Of a stretch of 64,000 nucleotides of DNA, positions 1 through 8,642 are shown in pieces. Below the pieces are notes generated by a model. The model was not told where the DNA came from. It made no database searches and was given only the letters and a program-made list of their open reading frames with translations. The position numbers and the translations under genes are program-made. Numbering within the stretch: position 1 is the stretch's first letter; the number at the start of each line of letters is the position of its first letter. The stretch comes from Acinetobacter puyangensis. Lineage in GTDB: Bacteria > Pseudomonadota > Gammaproteobacteria > Pseudomonadales > Moraxellaceae. The stretch is taken from the NCBI RefSeq assembly GCF_900096995.1, contig NZ_OANT01000007.1, forward strand, positions 1 to 64,000. Reading direction: 5' to 3'.

Positions 1-471
1 CTACAACATGCTGCGGGTGTAGCAGGATTTGAAGGTGCACAAGTCATCAGTAATGATGATTTTTGGACCACGGACATGGATATTTTTATTCCTGCGGCAC
101 TGGAAGGGCAGATCACTGTTGAAAGAGCACAAAACATCAAGGCAAAATTAATCCTTGAAGGTGCCAACGGTCCAACCTATATTGAGGCCGATGATATCCT
201 GACGCAAAGAAATATTATTGTGGTGCCAGATGTGGTGTGCAATTCGGGTGGTGTAACTGTCAGTTATTTTGAATGGGTGCAGGATATGGCAAGTTTCTTC
301 TGGAGTGAAGAAGAAATCAACCAACGACTGGATAAACTCATGGTTCAAGTGGTGGATGATGTCTGGAACATGGCCAATCAACATCTTTGTTCACTGCGTA
401 CCGCTGCCTATATTCTTGCATGTCGCCGTATTCTGACCGCACGTAAAGAACGTGGTGTATTTCCGGGATAA
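1..471 (+). CDS. gdhA: Glutamate dehydrogenase, C-terminal part (5' end outside window)
   Basis: The open frame runs in from base 1 without a start and ends at the TAA at 469-471, giving about 156 residues of the C-terminal NAD(P)-binding domain of a Glu/Leu/Phe/Val dehydrogenase. The stretches DIFIPAALEGQIT, LILEGANGPTYIEAD and VPDVVCNSGGVTVSYFEW are hallmarks of glutamate dehydrogenases; the GANGPT and NSGGVTVSYFEW segments line the nucleotide pocket. The enzyme reversibly converts glutamate to 2-oxoglutarate and ammonium in the cytoplasm. The internal ATG at 76 is not the real start, because the frame upstream already encodes conserved GDH sequence (GVAGFEGAQVISNDDFW). Coenzyme preference cannot be read from this fragment. 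A leucine or valine dehydrogenase is less likely given the EGANGPT and YFEWVQ motifs. Confidence 0.88.
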   Translation, partial: LQHAAGVAGFEGAQVISNDDFWTTDMDIFIPAALEGQITVERAQNIKAKLILEGANGPTYIEADDILTQRNIIVVPDVVCNSGGVTVSYFEWVQDMASFFWSEEEINQRLDKLMVQVVDDVWNMANQHLCSLRTAAYILACRRILTARKERGVFPG

Positions 472-490
472 TGCTTGTGATGGTGGAAGG

Positions 491-530
491 ACAGTTACAA
501 TTATGGCTATGCCAAAGTGTAACTGTTTCT
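491..530 (+). terminator. Hairpin downstream of glutamate dehydrogenase
   Basis: ACAGTTACA at 491-499 pairs perfectly with TGTAACTGT at 518-526, and an inner TGGC/GCCA pair (504-507/511-514) sits in the loop. Only a weak T-rich tail follows, so it may be a weak terminator. Confidence 0.45.
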
Positions 531-686
531 GCTTTATTCAATCGATATCTGAACTGGTCGTATAATTGCTTTATGGCATGACGGGAAATGTAGTGATTTT
601 ATACAAAACTGATGCTCTCGAATGTAAAAGTAAAGTTTTAAGAACGTGTGTAATTCATCATTTTCTTTAAAAAATTGGTAATCGGC

Positions 687-1604
687 ATGAACCTTAAAAA
701 TCTTGAAGCATTCTACTGGGTATTGACATTAAATAGTTTTAATAAAGCTGCGAGTAAACTGCAAACCACGCAACCTGCGATTTCTCAAAAGATTACTGCG
801 ATTGAAAATGAATTAGGCTTTAAAATTCTTGATCGTAACTCTCGTCAACTCAAAGCGACGTCCAAGGGAAACATTTTATTTAAATATGCTGAAAAATTCA
901 TGCGATTGGAAGGAGACTTAGTTGCAGAACTAACCGAAAGTCAATATCTGACAGGAACAATTCGTCTGGGTGTATCTGAAACAATTGTCCATACCTGGTT
1001 GGTAGAATATATAGAAAAAGTGCGGCAAGAGTTTCCAAAGGTTTCTGTTGAAATTATCGTGAGTTTAACGCCGAATTTACAAGAAGGTGTTCGTACCGGC
1101 AAGTTGGATATGGCTTTTTTACTTGGGCCAACCTTGCCTTTTGAATGTATTGAACGTTCGTTATGTGATTTTGAACTGAGTTTTTTGGCTTCACCATTAT
1201 TTAAAGGCGGTATAGGGCAAATGTCTCTTAAGGATCTTATGTCTAATACAATTTTGACTTATCCTCGTATTACTTATCCCTATAAAGAACTTAGAGCCAA
1301 AATGAAAGAAAAAAATATTGATGAACCGCTTTCGATTACGAGTTATTCATTGGTTACTTTATTGCGGATTGCAGAGCAGGGCTTAGGTATTGCAGTTGTT
1401 CCCACATTAACAGCAATAAAAGAAATATTGGATGGTCGATTGGAGATTTTAAATACGCCTATACAATTGCAAAAATTTCATTTCACTGCGATTTATACCC
1501 AAGGCAATAATGTTGCATTAAAGGAAAAACTTACCGATTTGGCAGTTATTACTTCAGAAAAAGCCATGAAAAAATTGAATGAAAAACTCGATATTATCAA
1601 CTAG
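687..1604 (+). CDS. LysR-family transcriptional regulator
   Basis: A 305-residue LysR-type regulator. It has an N-terminal winged helix-turn-helix (about residues 1-60, with SFNKAASKLQTTQPAISQKI as the recognition region) and a periplasmic-binding-like effector domain (about 90-295). I start it at the ATG at 687, since LysR proteins begin right before the MNLKNLEAFYW-type segment; the TTG at 675 would add four untypical residues. No good Shine-Dalgarno sequence is visible. It stands alone between glutamate dehydrogenase and a decayed region, so its target is not evident from context. It could control the upstream dehydrogenase gene or a deleted neighbour. Confidence 0.88.
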   Translation: MNLKNLEAFYWVLTLNSFNKAASKLQTTQPAISQKITAIENELGFKILDRNSRQLKATSKGNILFKYAEKFMRLEGDLVAELTESQYLTGTIRLGVSETIVHTWLVEYIEKVRQEFPKVSVEIIVSLTPNLQEGVRTGKLDMAFLLGPTLPFECIERSLCDFELSFLASPLFKGGIGQMSLKDLMSNTILTYPRITYPYKELRAKMKEKNIDEPLSITSYSLVTLLRIAEQGLGIAVVPTLTAIKEILDGRLEILNTPIQLQKFHFTAIYTQGNNVALKEKLTDLAVITSEKAMKKLNEKLDIIN

Positions 1605-1627
1605 TCTAATTTTTCATATAGAGAACT

Positions 1628-1672
1628 GTAATATGTCTAAATAATTGAGATATTACGGTGATTTTTAACTAT
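1628..1672 (+). terminator. Possible terminator after LysR gene
   Basis: GTAATAT at 1628-1634 pairs with ATATTAC at 1650-1656, followed by a short T run (ATTTTT) a few bases later. The stem is AT-rich and weak. Confidence 0.3.
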
Positions 1673-1707
1673 ATCAGGAGTTGTTTGGTAGCCTCTTTTA
1701 ATCTTAT

Positions 1708-1833
1708 TTAAGATGCTGCCTCCTCAAAGCGATTTTTAATATCTTCCATTTGGGCATCAATTTTATTCATATCAACGCCCTTGATTTTATTGGTATCTTT
1801 CCAGCGTGAATTTTTAGGTAAAGTATCCCCAAT
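1708..1833 (-). pseudogene. Gene fragment of unknown function
   Basis: The minus strand has an open stretch of about 41 codons ending in TAA (1708-1710). Its balanced, acidic/basic composition looks like real protein (reads GDTLPKNSRWKDTNK, then a helical tail ending FEEAAS). There is no start codon context at its 5' end, so it reads as the C-terminal tail of a lost gene. I do not recognise the family. It lies in the same decayed stretch as the helicase remnant. Confidence 0.3.
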
Positions 1834-1949
1834 GAGAGAATATCAACATATCTTGGACCGTCTCTTATTCATCATCAACGAATAGATATTTTAAAAAAAT
1901 CATGAAGTAATGGGAAATCTTGTTTGTGCTGCTAATTTGCCTATCATGC

Positions 1950-2211
1950 ATTGGCCAACGTCATCAGATACTCGGTATTGAATGTGGCACTGTACATGCT
2001 TTTCAGGGCAAAGAGGCCGATATCGTGTTTTTTAGTATTAGGTAAAGCGAAAGATCGTATTGGGGAGGAAGCTAGAACCTGCGCTTCCTCGAGTCCAAAT
2101 CTATTAAATGTTGCTATGACACGAGATAAAAGTCGTTTGTATGTTATCGGTAATATTCATACTTGGTCTAAAATGAACTATTTTTCAACATTGGCTAAAC
2201 ACATCTGGTGA
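1950..2211 (+). pseudogene. C-terminal remnant of a superfamily 1 (AAA_12-type) helicase, frameshifted
   Basis: Two reading frames together give the end of an SF1 DNA/RNA helicase. The frame ending at about 2042 encodes GIECGTVHAFQGKEADIVFF (motif V: TVHxFQGKE, DIV). The next frame continues as VLGKAKDR, then SPNLLNVAMTRDKSRLYVIGN (motif VI: NVAxTRAKxxLxxVG) and a C-terminal WSKMNYFSTLAKHIW. The break falls at a run of six T around 2030-2036, and one extra base would explain it. The motor domains upstream are missing, so the gene is dead. Such helicases often belong to defence or mobile loci, but nothing else of that kind survives here. Confidence 0.65.
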
Positions 2212-2639
2212 AAACAATTTAGTAGTACAATAAGTATAATGATTGAGTTGTAACTTTAATTTAGATGATTTGAGGAATCGTGTGGTTTTGAATGAATACT
2301 TTTAATATCGAATTTTTGACTCAATTCAAAATGTGTTGTACTTGTAAAATAAATTACCGAAACAGGAAGCCAATACTGCTCACAGTAATATCAGGATTTA
2401 CTTACCAGCACATAGTATCATTCACAGCATGAGCTATAAGGGAGGCTCGCTGATTCTTCAGCATTGAGTTATTGAAAATAAAGTCCACTGGTGTTGTCAT
2501 ATAAGAAGTAAGAGCATCTTCTGGATTTTTCCACATCTAAGAATTATAAAATGTAGGTGACTATTGCCAAGGTTGCGAGTTTTAATTTAAGTTCAAGTGA
2601 TAATAATCGTTCTCTTGATAAAGATTATTTCAAAGTCTA
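2212..2639. other. Gene-poor decayed stretch
   Basis: About 430 bases with no convincing gene, apart from a possible 44-codon frame on the minus strand (2402-2536). No strong hairpin or repeat is seen. It continues the decayed region that starts after the LysR gene. Confidence 0.5.
2402..2536 (-). CDS. Possible small ORF or gene fragment (44 aa)
   Basis: A short minus-strand frame from the ATG at 2536 to the TAA at 2402-2404. It starts MWKNPEDALTSYM and ends HAVNDTMCW, with a composition more protein-like than random AT-rich sequence. There is no clear ribosome binding site and I do not recognise it. It may be another gene remnant. Confidence 0.2.
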   Translation of the reverse strand: MWKNPEDALTSYMTTPVDFIFNNSMLKNQRASLIAHAVNDTMCW

Positions 2640-3602
2640 CTAGATTAAATTTTTAGCAACACCATGAATATTTGAATTGATATTATCCTGTAAAATATCA
2701 AATAATCTGTCTTGAGCTTCTTCTGTTGCCCAAGCAATATGTGGCGTAATCATGACATTTGGATGCTGGAGGTTAAGCAGGATATGTTCCGTTGCTGGCG
2801 GTTCTTCTGATAATACATCAGCACCAAAACCTGCAATATCATTATTTTTAAGCGCATGCGCCAAACTATATTCATCAATTAGCCCTCCACGGCCTGCATT
2901 GATTAATATGCTGGATGACTTCATTTGTTGGATAACCTCTAGATCAATCATTCCTTTGGTGTGATGATTTAATTCGCAATGTAACGACAATACATCAGCA
3001 ATTTTGATGGCTTGATTAAAAGGAATATACCCTTGCCGACAAGTAAGGGCATTTTTTCGTTCACTAAAATATACATGCATGCCAAAAGCTTTTGCTTTTT
3101 TAGCTAAAGATAAACCGATTTCTCCTTTTCCCAAGATCACTAAATTTTTGTTGTTAAGCTCTCTTATGGAAGCAGATAAGTAATAGGAAGTTGGGCTATT
3201 ACTCCATTTTCCCGTTAGAACTGAGCTAAGTTGTGAATTCATATTTTTAAACAAATTAATCATCAGCATGAACGCATGTTCAGCGACAGCATCTCCAGCA
3301 TAACCTCGGATATTCGCCACTTTTACACCATTTTGGCGTAATAATGGAATATTGATATGATCGAATCCTGTAGAACATAAGGCGACCAGTTTGAGTGTGG
3401 GATTATGGTCTAGGACTATTTCATCTACAACTAGGTCATTTACAACCAGTACATCCTGATCATATACCTGTTGATAAAATTCCTGTTGAGATAATTGATG
3501 ATACTCCTTGTATATACAAGGAAAGTCAAAATGGAATTTTTTATCCAATAATATATTTTTTTCGACACAGGTAACTTTTAAAATCGCCATAATTTTTCTC
3601 AT
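2640..3602 (-). CDS. D-isomer-specific 2-hydroxyacid dehydrogenase (HprA/glycerate dehydrogenase type)
   Basis: About 320 residues, the usual length for NAD-dependent D-2-hydroxyacid dehydrogenases acting on hydroxypyruvate, glyoxylate or other 2-oxo acids in the cytoplasm. The Rossmann motif GKGEIG lies near residue 157. The catalytic triad is present: Arg in NAGRGGLID, Glu in DVLSEEPP and His in TPHIAWA. The conserved GYAGDAVAEHAF segment lies just before the coenzyme domain. The ATG at 3602 is used; an ATG four codons on (3590) is equally possible and closer to the usual family start. It lies downstream of the porin gene on the same strand, separated by about 200 bases with a terminator-like hairpin, so it may have its own promoter. 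Substrate is unknown. Confidence 0.85.
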   Translation of the reverse strand: MRKIMAILKVTCVEKNILLDKKFHFDFPCIYKEYHQLSQQEFYQQVYDQDVLVVNDLVVDEIVLDHNPTLKLVALCSTGFDHINIPLLRQNGVKVANIRGYAGDAVAEHAFMLMINLFKNMNSQLSSVLTGKWSNSPTSYYLSASIRELNNKNLVILGKGEIGLSLAKKAKAFGMHVYFSERKNALTCRQGYIPFNQAIKIADVLSLHCELNHHTKGMIDLEVIQQMKSSSILINAGRGGLIDEYSLAHALKNNDIAGFGADVLSEEPPATEHILLNLQHPNVMITPHIAWATEEAQDRLFDILQDNINSNIHGVAKNLI

Positions 3603-3677
3603 TTTTCATGGTAAAGATAAAATCTCAACACGCTCTACAAGAATTCTAATTTTCAGTATAAATAACAGGAAGATCAA

Positions 3678-3713
3678 AACAATTCATTTGTGCATTTTAC
3701 CAAATGAATTGTT
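3678..3713 (-). terminator. Strong hairpin downstream of porin gene
   Basis: AACAATTCATTTG (3678-3690) is perfectly complementary to 3701-3713, with a 10-base loop. Read on the minus strand it is followed by GTTTTGATC. It most likely ends the monooxygenase-porin transcript. Confidence 0.6.
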
Positions 3714-3799
3714 AATTTAAGGATTTGTATGACTCATCACAATATTGTATTTTTTAAAATAGCACTATTTCAATGAGTTATATCTTGGTGCCCGTGCAA

Positions 3800-4948
3800 T
3801 TAAAAATTATAAATTGCTTGTAAGTTAAACAATTTATTCGTGCCACTATCATCACCAACAGCATAAGAGGCTGTTGTGCCACCAATGTTAAAGTCATTTT
3901 TGCCGATAATATATTCTGCGACAAAAGTGAGTTGTTTGTGATCTACAGATACACCCAAAATACTACGGCTTGAATCTTTAAATCCTTCCGCATCTTTTTG
4001 GTAGGTACTGTACATGGCATAAGGTGTAATCGTGCCAATCTTTTCTATGTTTTTAAAGGCATAGCTGATGTCTGCGGTATAAAAAGTCCCTTTATTTGCA
4101 ATCTCGTAATTGTCTTTAAAGGAACCCACGGTCGATATATCTGGGTTAATAGCATCTTTATTATCCACTTTGTTTTTACCGCCAGTTAAAGTGAATGCTA
4201 GATTTTCATAAGAAATGGTAGAAAATAAGGTCCATGCTTTGCGATTACCAGTTAACTGCGTAGCATCATTATCGATATCCGAATACCAATAAGCACCTCC
4301 CAATTTTGCGGATAATTTATCATCTTCAGATAATTTTAAATCTCTGGAAATACGTGCAATCCACATATTTTTTTCATCTAAAGATTCAACATAGTTGGCT
4401 GTGTAACGGCTGGCATCGGCACTTGATCCATATTTACCACCATCTTTGGCAAAATAAGCCAGATCAATATTGGTCGCTTTAAATGGCTGGAAATGATATT
4501 TCACCCCAAGGTTGTGTACATCTTCAAGACCAAATTGCGTCACGATGCCACCATACCAGTTACTTTCCCAGAAGCGTCCAGGACCAAATGGCACAGGTTG
4601 TAAACCTAAGGTAATATTGTCCGTCTGGTTCATGTTGTACCCCAGATAGCCATCGACTAATGAGGAGAAATCACATAATTTATCAAATTGATAGCAACGA
4701 TATTCAATATGCCCAAATAATTTTGGCGATTGATAATCCAGATTGATTTTTGCGGCGTCAAAGGTTAGTTTATGATCATTATCTGACCAACTTTTATCCT
4801 GATATTTTGCACGTAAGAAACCTGATAAGGTTAATGCACCTTTGGCTGTTGTTTCATCTCCGATGGTTAATGCATCGGCTTGTGCTGCATTGAATCCACC
4901 CAAAGCAAACATTGTGATGGATAATGTTTTTACTAAACGATATTGCAT
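3800..4948 (-). CDS. Outer-membrane porin
   Basis: A 382-residue beta-barrel protein with an N-terminal signal peptide (hydrophobic SITMFALGGFNAAQA, probable cut after AQA near residue 24) and a C-terminal phenylalanine (LQAIYNF), the usual signature for insertion by the BAM complex. The body alternates polar and aromatic residues as in 16-strand Gram-negative porins. It begins 46 bases after the stop of the flavin monooxygenase gene on the same strand, so the two are probably co-transcribed. This suggests the porin admits the substrate of this catabolic locus. It lacks the N-terminal coiled coil I would expect in DcaP-type porins. The exact family is uncertain. Confidence 0.8.
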   Translation of the reverse strand: MQYRLVKTLSITMFALGGFNAAQADALTIGDETTAKGALTLSGFLRAKYQDKSWSDNDHKLTFDAAKINLDYQSPKLFGHIEYRCYQFDKLCDFSSLVDGYLGYNMNQTDNITLGLQPVPFGPGRFWESNWYGGIVTQFGLEDVHNLGVKYHFQPFKATNIDLAYFAKDGGKYGSSADASRYTANYVESLDEKNMWIARISRDLKLSEDDKLSAKLGGAYWYSDIDNDATQLTGNRKAWTLFSTISYENLAFTLTGGKNKVDNKDAINPDISTVGSFKDNYEIANKGTFYTADISYAFKNIEKIGTITPYAMYSTYQKDAEGFKDSSRSILGVSVDHKQLTFVAEYIIGKNDFNIGGTTASYAVGDDSGTNKLFNLQAIYNF

Positions 4949-4993
4949 ATTAAAATTTCCTCTAAAAATGACTTTATGCTTAATTTTTAATGA

Positions 4994-6238
4994 TTAAGGC
5001 GTATAGTCCATATATTTGCGTTTGATATTGATGTGGTCGGCAATGTGTTTCGCATCATGCCAGACTCCCCAGATAAAACTGGAACCCCGACCAGTCAGAT
5101 AAGGTAAACCTAGAAAGTAAATACCTGCTTGATTGGTAATACCTTGCTTATGTTTTGGTTTTTTATTGTCATCAAAGATATCTAGTTCAAGCCAGTCATA
5201 ATCATAACCAAAGCCTGATGCCCAAATAATACTGGTGATATTTTGCTGTGCCAGATCAAGTTCCAGAATAAGATTTTTTACACATTCAGGGTCATCAAGT
5301 AAGATTCGTGCTTCGGGATCTTCGGGCAAATCCAGTCCACTATTGGCAATAAATGCATCTGCCTCATCCAGAAGTTTTAAATAATTTTCTTCTCCCTGAT
5401 GAATATTATCTGCCAAGTCCGCCTGAAAACTGACTTTTCCATCATCAAATGCTTTAGTCATGCCAAGTAAGGTAATGCCTTGTTGTGCAAGCTTTTTAAA
5501 ATCTACAGTGTGGCCGCCCTGTGCACCGCTGACAGCAAAGCCTTTGAGAGGACCATTATCTGGTTTTTCTGCTTCCCAGCCACCAAGCACGCCCAACCAC
5601 CAAACATTATCCCGACCACGATAACGACGGGGTGGACGTTCATGTTTGCCAACAGATAAAAATACTTGTTTGCCAGCACGATTTAATTCGTCAGCAATCT
5701 GCACTCCCGAAGATCCTGCACCAATTACCAATACATTGCCTTCCGGTAGCTGCTCAGGATTTTTATATTGGTCTGAATGAATTTGGTACAATTTTTCATC
5801 TTTGGGTGCAATTGCCGGAATCATTGCTTTTTGAAAAGGCCCGGTGGCAATGACGACACGCTGTGCCTCAATTTTTCCTTGTGACGTTTCGATTTGATAA
5901 GTCAAAGATTGTTCTTTCTTGCTGACTTTCAGAACTTCTACTTCGGTATAAATCGGCGCATTAATTTTTTTTGCATAAGCTTCAAAATAATCTGCAACCT
6001 GATCATGATGTACAAAACTTTCCGGTGTCGCAGAAAACTCCATGCCTGGAAAACGATCATGCCAGCATGGTCCATTTGCGACCAGTGAATCCCAGCGTCT
6101 GCTACGCCATGCTTCCGCAATTCTGGCTTTCTCTAGGACCACATGTGCAATGCCTAATGTGCCAAGATGTTCACTCATGGCTACGCCTGCCTGACCACCA
6201 CCGATCACCACCGTATCTATTTGTTCTGGTAAATTCAT
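4994..6238 (-). CDS. Flavin-containing monooxygenase-like NAD(P)/FAD oxidoreductase
   Basis: A 414-residue flavoprotein with two Rossmann motifs: the FAD-binding VVIGGGQAGVAMSEHL at about residues 10-25 and the NADPH-binding VLVIGAGSSGVQIADEL near 165. It resembles the Baeyer-Villiger/FMO/YUCCA-like group often annotated as 'flavoprotein involved in K+ transport'. These enzymes insert oxygen at N, S or C atoms. I start it at the ATG at 6238, which has AGGATT upstream; the longer frame to 6289 adds 17 unconserved residues. It is transcribed divergently from the RidA gene and together with the porin. Since RidA proteins destroy reactive imines and enamines, the pair suggests oxidation of an amine or amino acid derivative. 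Substrate is unknown. Confidence 0.82.
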   Translation of the reverse strand: MNLPEQIDTVVIGGGQAGVAMSEHLGTLGIAHVVLEKARIAEAWRSRRWDSLVANGPCWHDRFPGMEFSATPESFVHHDQVADYFEAYAKKINAPIYTEVEVLKVSKKEQSLTYQIETSQGKIEAQRVVIATGPFQKAMIPAIAPKDEKLYQIHSDQYKNPEQLPEGNVLVIGAGSSGVQIADELNRAGKQVFLSVGKHERPPRRYRGRDNVWWLGVLGGWEAEKPDNGPLKGFAVSGAQGGHTVDFKKLAQQGITLLGMTKAFDDGKVSFQADLADNIHQGEENYLKLLDEADAFIANSGLDLPEDPEARILLDDPECVKNLILELDLAQQNITSIIWASGFGYDYDWLELDIFDDNKKPKHKQGITNQAGIYFLGLPYLTGRGSSFIWGVWHDAKHIADHINIKRKYMDYTP

Positions 6239-6536
6239 GATTAATCCTAAATTCTTGATTGATCTATAAGCTTCAGGCTTGCATTGCAAAATATATTCTC
6301 TTTAACAGAGCAGGCCATAAATATGTTGTTTTGATCTTAGAAAGTTGTTTAAAAAAATGAAAATCGCATATCCAAAAGGAGTGAATCAAAAAAAACGAAT
6401 CGCTCGGAATGTGAGCAACTTTTATTAAATTGAGTTTTTAGTACGGATTATCTGAATTAGAAGCAAGGAAAATAGAAATTGAGTTGAGAAATGGGATCCG
6501 CATACTAGAAAGTGTAATAAAACACAGGATCGCAAC
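6239..6536. promoter_or_regulatory. Divergent promoter region between monooxygenase and RidA genes
   Basis: About 300 AT-rich bases between two divergent genes. They must hold both promoters, and the LysR protein encoded at 7671 is the likely regulator. I see no clear palindrome to name as its site. Confidence 0.4.
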
Positions 6537-6950
6537 ATGAAACATACTCGTATTCGTACCTTTAATACCAAAGAAACTTACCCAGAACAAAATCTTGATA
6601 ATGACTTGTGTCAGGTGGTTGTGGCGCGTGGCTCTACCGTTTTTCTACGTGGGCAAATCGGGCAAAATCTTGATACTTCCGAAAATGTCTGTATTGGGGA
6701 TGCCAAAGGTCAGGCAGAACAAGCGATGTATAATATTGATATGCTTCTTAAAGAAGCGGGTGGTGAATTACAGGATATTTGCAAAATTACCATTTATATT
6801 ATTGATCCGCGTTACCGTGAAGACGTTTACCGTGTCGTTGGAAAGTGGCTTAAAGGGGTTTTCCCTGTTTCGACAGGGATTGTAGTGTCTGCACTGGCAC
6901 GTCCGGAATGGCTGGTTGAAATTGATGCGACTGCTGTGATTACAGACTAA
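6537..6950 (+). CDS. RidA (YjgF/YER057c/UK114) family protein
   Basis: A 137-residue RidA-family protein with the conserved block GGELQDICKITIYIIDPRYRED and the C-terminal SALARPEWLVEIDATA. The arginine in that block corresponds to the carboxylate-binding Arg of RidA deaminases. These trimeric cytoplasmic enzymes hydrolyse reactive enamine/imine intermediates to keto acids and ammonia. The ATG is preceded by AGGATCGCAAC. It is the first gene of a plus-strand set (RidA, DUF1028, LysR, M20 deacylase). Pathway-specific RidA relatives such as aminomuconate deaminase are common in catabolic operons, so a role here in the same degradation pathway is more likely than general housekeeping. Confidence 0.9.
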   Translation: MKHTRIRTFNTKETYPEQNLDNDLCQVVVARGSTVFLRGQIGQNLDTSENVCIGDAKGQAEQAMYNIDMLLKEAGGELQDICKITIYIIDPRYREDVYRVVGKWLKGVFPVSTGIVVSALARPEWLVEIDATAVITD

Positions 6951-6966
6951 TCCTCAGGAGAAGTGT

Positions 6967-7641
6967 ATGACATTTTCCATTGTGGCACGTTGTAAAACCA
7001 CGGGACAATTGGGCGCTGCCGTGAGTTCTTCCTCACCCGCAGTTGCCTCACGTTGTATTCGTGCCAAGGCTGGTGTAGGCGTGGCAGCAAGTCAGAATAT
7101 TACGGATCCGCATTTGGCGAATATTCTGCTTGATTTAATCAAGTATGATGTCTCCCCAAATGATGCGATTCAGGAACTGGTATCTAATACAGATTTTATT
7201 GAATATCGTCAATTACTTGTACTCAATATGCAAGGTCAGGTTGCTGCGTATAGCGGGGAAAAAACATTGGGTATTTATCAGGCCCATACAGGTCAGCAGG
7301 TTGCCTGCGCAGGTAATTTACTGGCAAATCCAGATGTTCCACAAACCATGTGTGAGGCCTTTGAGCAAAGTCAGGGATGTTTAGCCGAACGGTTATTACT
7401 CGCCATGCAGGCAGGTCTTACCGCAGGTGGAGAGGCGGGCAGTGTTCATTCAGCTGGTATACTGGTCGTGGACAAAGTTCAGTGGCCTATTGTAGATTTA
7501 CGTGTCGATTGGTCTGAATCTGATCCAATCGGAGAGCTCTACAACATATGGAAAATTTATCAACCACAAGTTGAGGATTATGTGTTACGTGCCCTGAATC
7601 CATCCTCCTCACCAAGTTACGGCGTTCCAGGTGATCCATAA
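6967..7641 (+). CDS. DUF1028 family protein (Ntn-hydrolase-like)
   Basis: A 224-residue protein beginning MTFSIVARCKTTGQLGAAVSS, the typical start of DUF1028 proteins, followed by SPAVASRCIRAKAGVGVAASQ and the late GLTAGGEAGSVHSAG motif. The family has an Ntn-hydrolase-like fold and is usually found next to RidA, M20 peptidases or amino acid transporters; its reaction is not established to my knowledge. AGGAG lies six bases before the ATG, and the gene starts 16 bases after RidA, so they form one operon. A hydrolytic role on an amide of the imported compound is an inference from fold and neighbours. Confidence 0.85.
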   Translation: MTFSIVARCKTTGQLGAAVSSSSPAVASRCIRAKAGVGVAASQNITDPHLANILLDLIKYDVSPNDAIQELVSNTDFIEYRQLLVLNMQGQVAAYSGEKTLGIYQAHTGQQVACAGNLLANPDVPQTMCEAFEQSQGCLAERLLLAMQAGLTAGGEAGSVHSAGILVVDKVQWPIVDLRVDWSESDPIGELYNIWKIYQPQVEDYVLRALNPSSSPSYGVPGDP

Positions 7642-7670
7642 TTTGCAGTAACTCAATGGAATAATCAAAC

Positions 7671-8642
7671 GTGTTAAATCGTATTTCGCTACGCCAGATG
7701 GAATATTTTGTTGCCACCGCAGAAAGTGGCAGCATTATTATTGCCTCAGAAAAAATTCATGTATCTTCACCCTCAATTTCTGCTGCAATTGCACATATTG
7801 AATCAGAACTTCAGGTTCAATTATTTATTCGGCAACATGCCAAGGGATTGATTCTGACCAATATTGGCGAACAAGTGATGAAAGAATGCCAGCAAATTTT
7901 ATCACAGGCTGGCAGCCTATATTCATTGGCAGCTAACTTCTCAGGTTCGATCCGTGGTCCATTAAAACTGGGCTGTTTTACTGCATTTGCACCGATGTTG
8001 TATGCAGAAATTATTCATGGATTTAGTAATTTATATAAAAGTGTTGATCTGGATGTCTGTGAGGGTGATCAGGAAATTTTGATTAATGGTTTATTGCGGA
8101 ATGTGCTGGATGTGGTTTTAACATATGATCTTAATATTGATGAAAATTTACTCCATTTTGAATCATTGGCATCGTTACCGCCCTATGCATTATTTAGTGA
8201 AGAACATCCTTTGGCACATGCACCCGCAGTGACGATGGAAGAGCTGGCAGCTTATCCAATGATTTTACTGGATATGCCTTACAGTAACGATTATTTTATT
8301 TCATTATTCAAAAATAGAAATTTGAATCCACAAATCATTAAAACTTCCAAAAATTCGGAAGTGGTTCGTGCCATGGTTGCCAATAATATTGGCTATAGCA
8401 TTTTAAATGTTCGACCAAAAATTAATTATTCCTTAGATGGGAAACGATTGGTACGTGTGAGAATTTCAGGCGAACAGCGTCCAATGCATATCGGTTTGGT
8501 CACTGCAAAAAATGTCGTTCTCAATACGGTTGCTCAGGCATTTATTAGTCGTTGTCGGGCCTTTATTTCTGATCAATATATTCCGGGTATGGGGGCACCA
8601 CATTTTTATGACCCACATATTCGTACAAAGGAAGACGAATAA
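7671..8642 (+). CDS. LysR-family transcriptional regulator of the RidA/deacylase locus
   Basis: A 323-residue LysR protein with an N-terminal winged helix-turn-helix (GSIIIASEKIHVSSPSISAAI) and a substrate-binding-like effector domain. A GTG at 7671 is taken as start because it gives the usual five to eight residues before the conserved LRQMEYFVATAE block; no other in-frame start fits. Its stop overlaps the ATG of the next gene by one base (TAATG), which implies translational coupling with the M20 deacylase. Lying inside the operon and close to the divergent FMO/RidA promoters, it most likely senses the pathway substrate and activates both transcripts. Confidence 0.88.
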   Translation: MLNRISLRQMEYFVATAESGSIIIASEKIHVSSPSISAAIAHIESELQVQLFIRQHAKGLILTNIGEQVMKECQQILSQAGSLYSLAANFSGSIRGPLKLGCFTAFAPMLYAEIIHGFSNLYKSVDLDVCEGDQEILINGLLRNVLDVVLTYDLNIDENLLHFESLASLPPYALFSEEHPLAHAPAVTMEELAAYPMILLDMPYSNDYFISLFKNRNLNPQIIKTSKNSEVVRAMVANNIGYSILNVRPKINYSLDGKRLVRVRISGEQRPMHIGLVTAKNVVLNTVAQAFISRCRAFISDQYIPGMGAPHFYDPHIRTKEDE

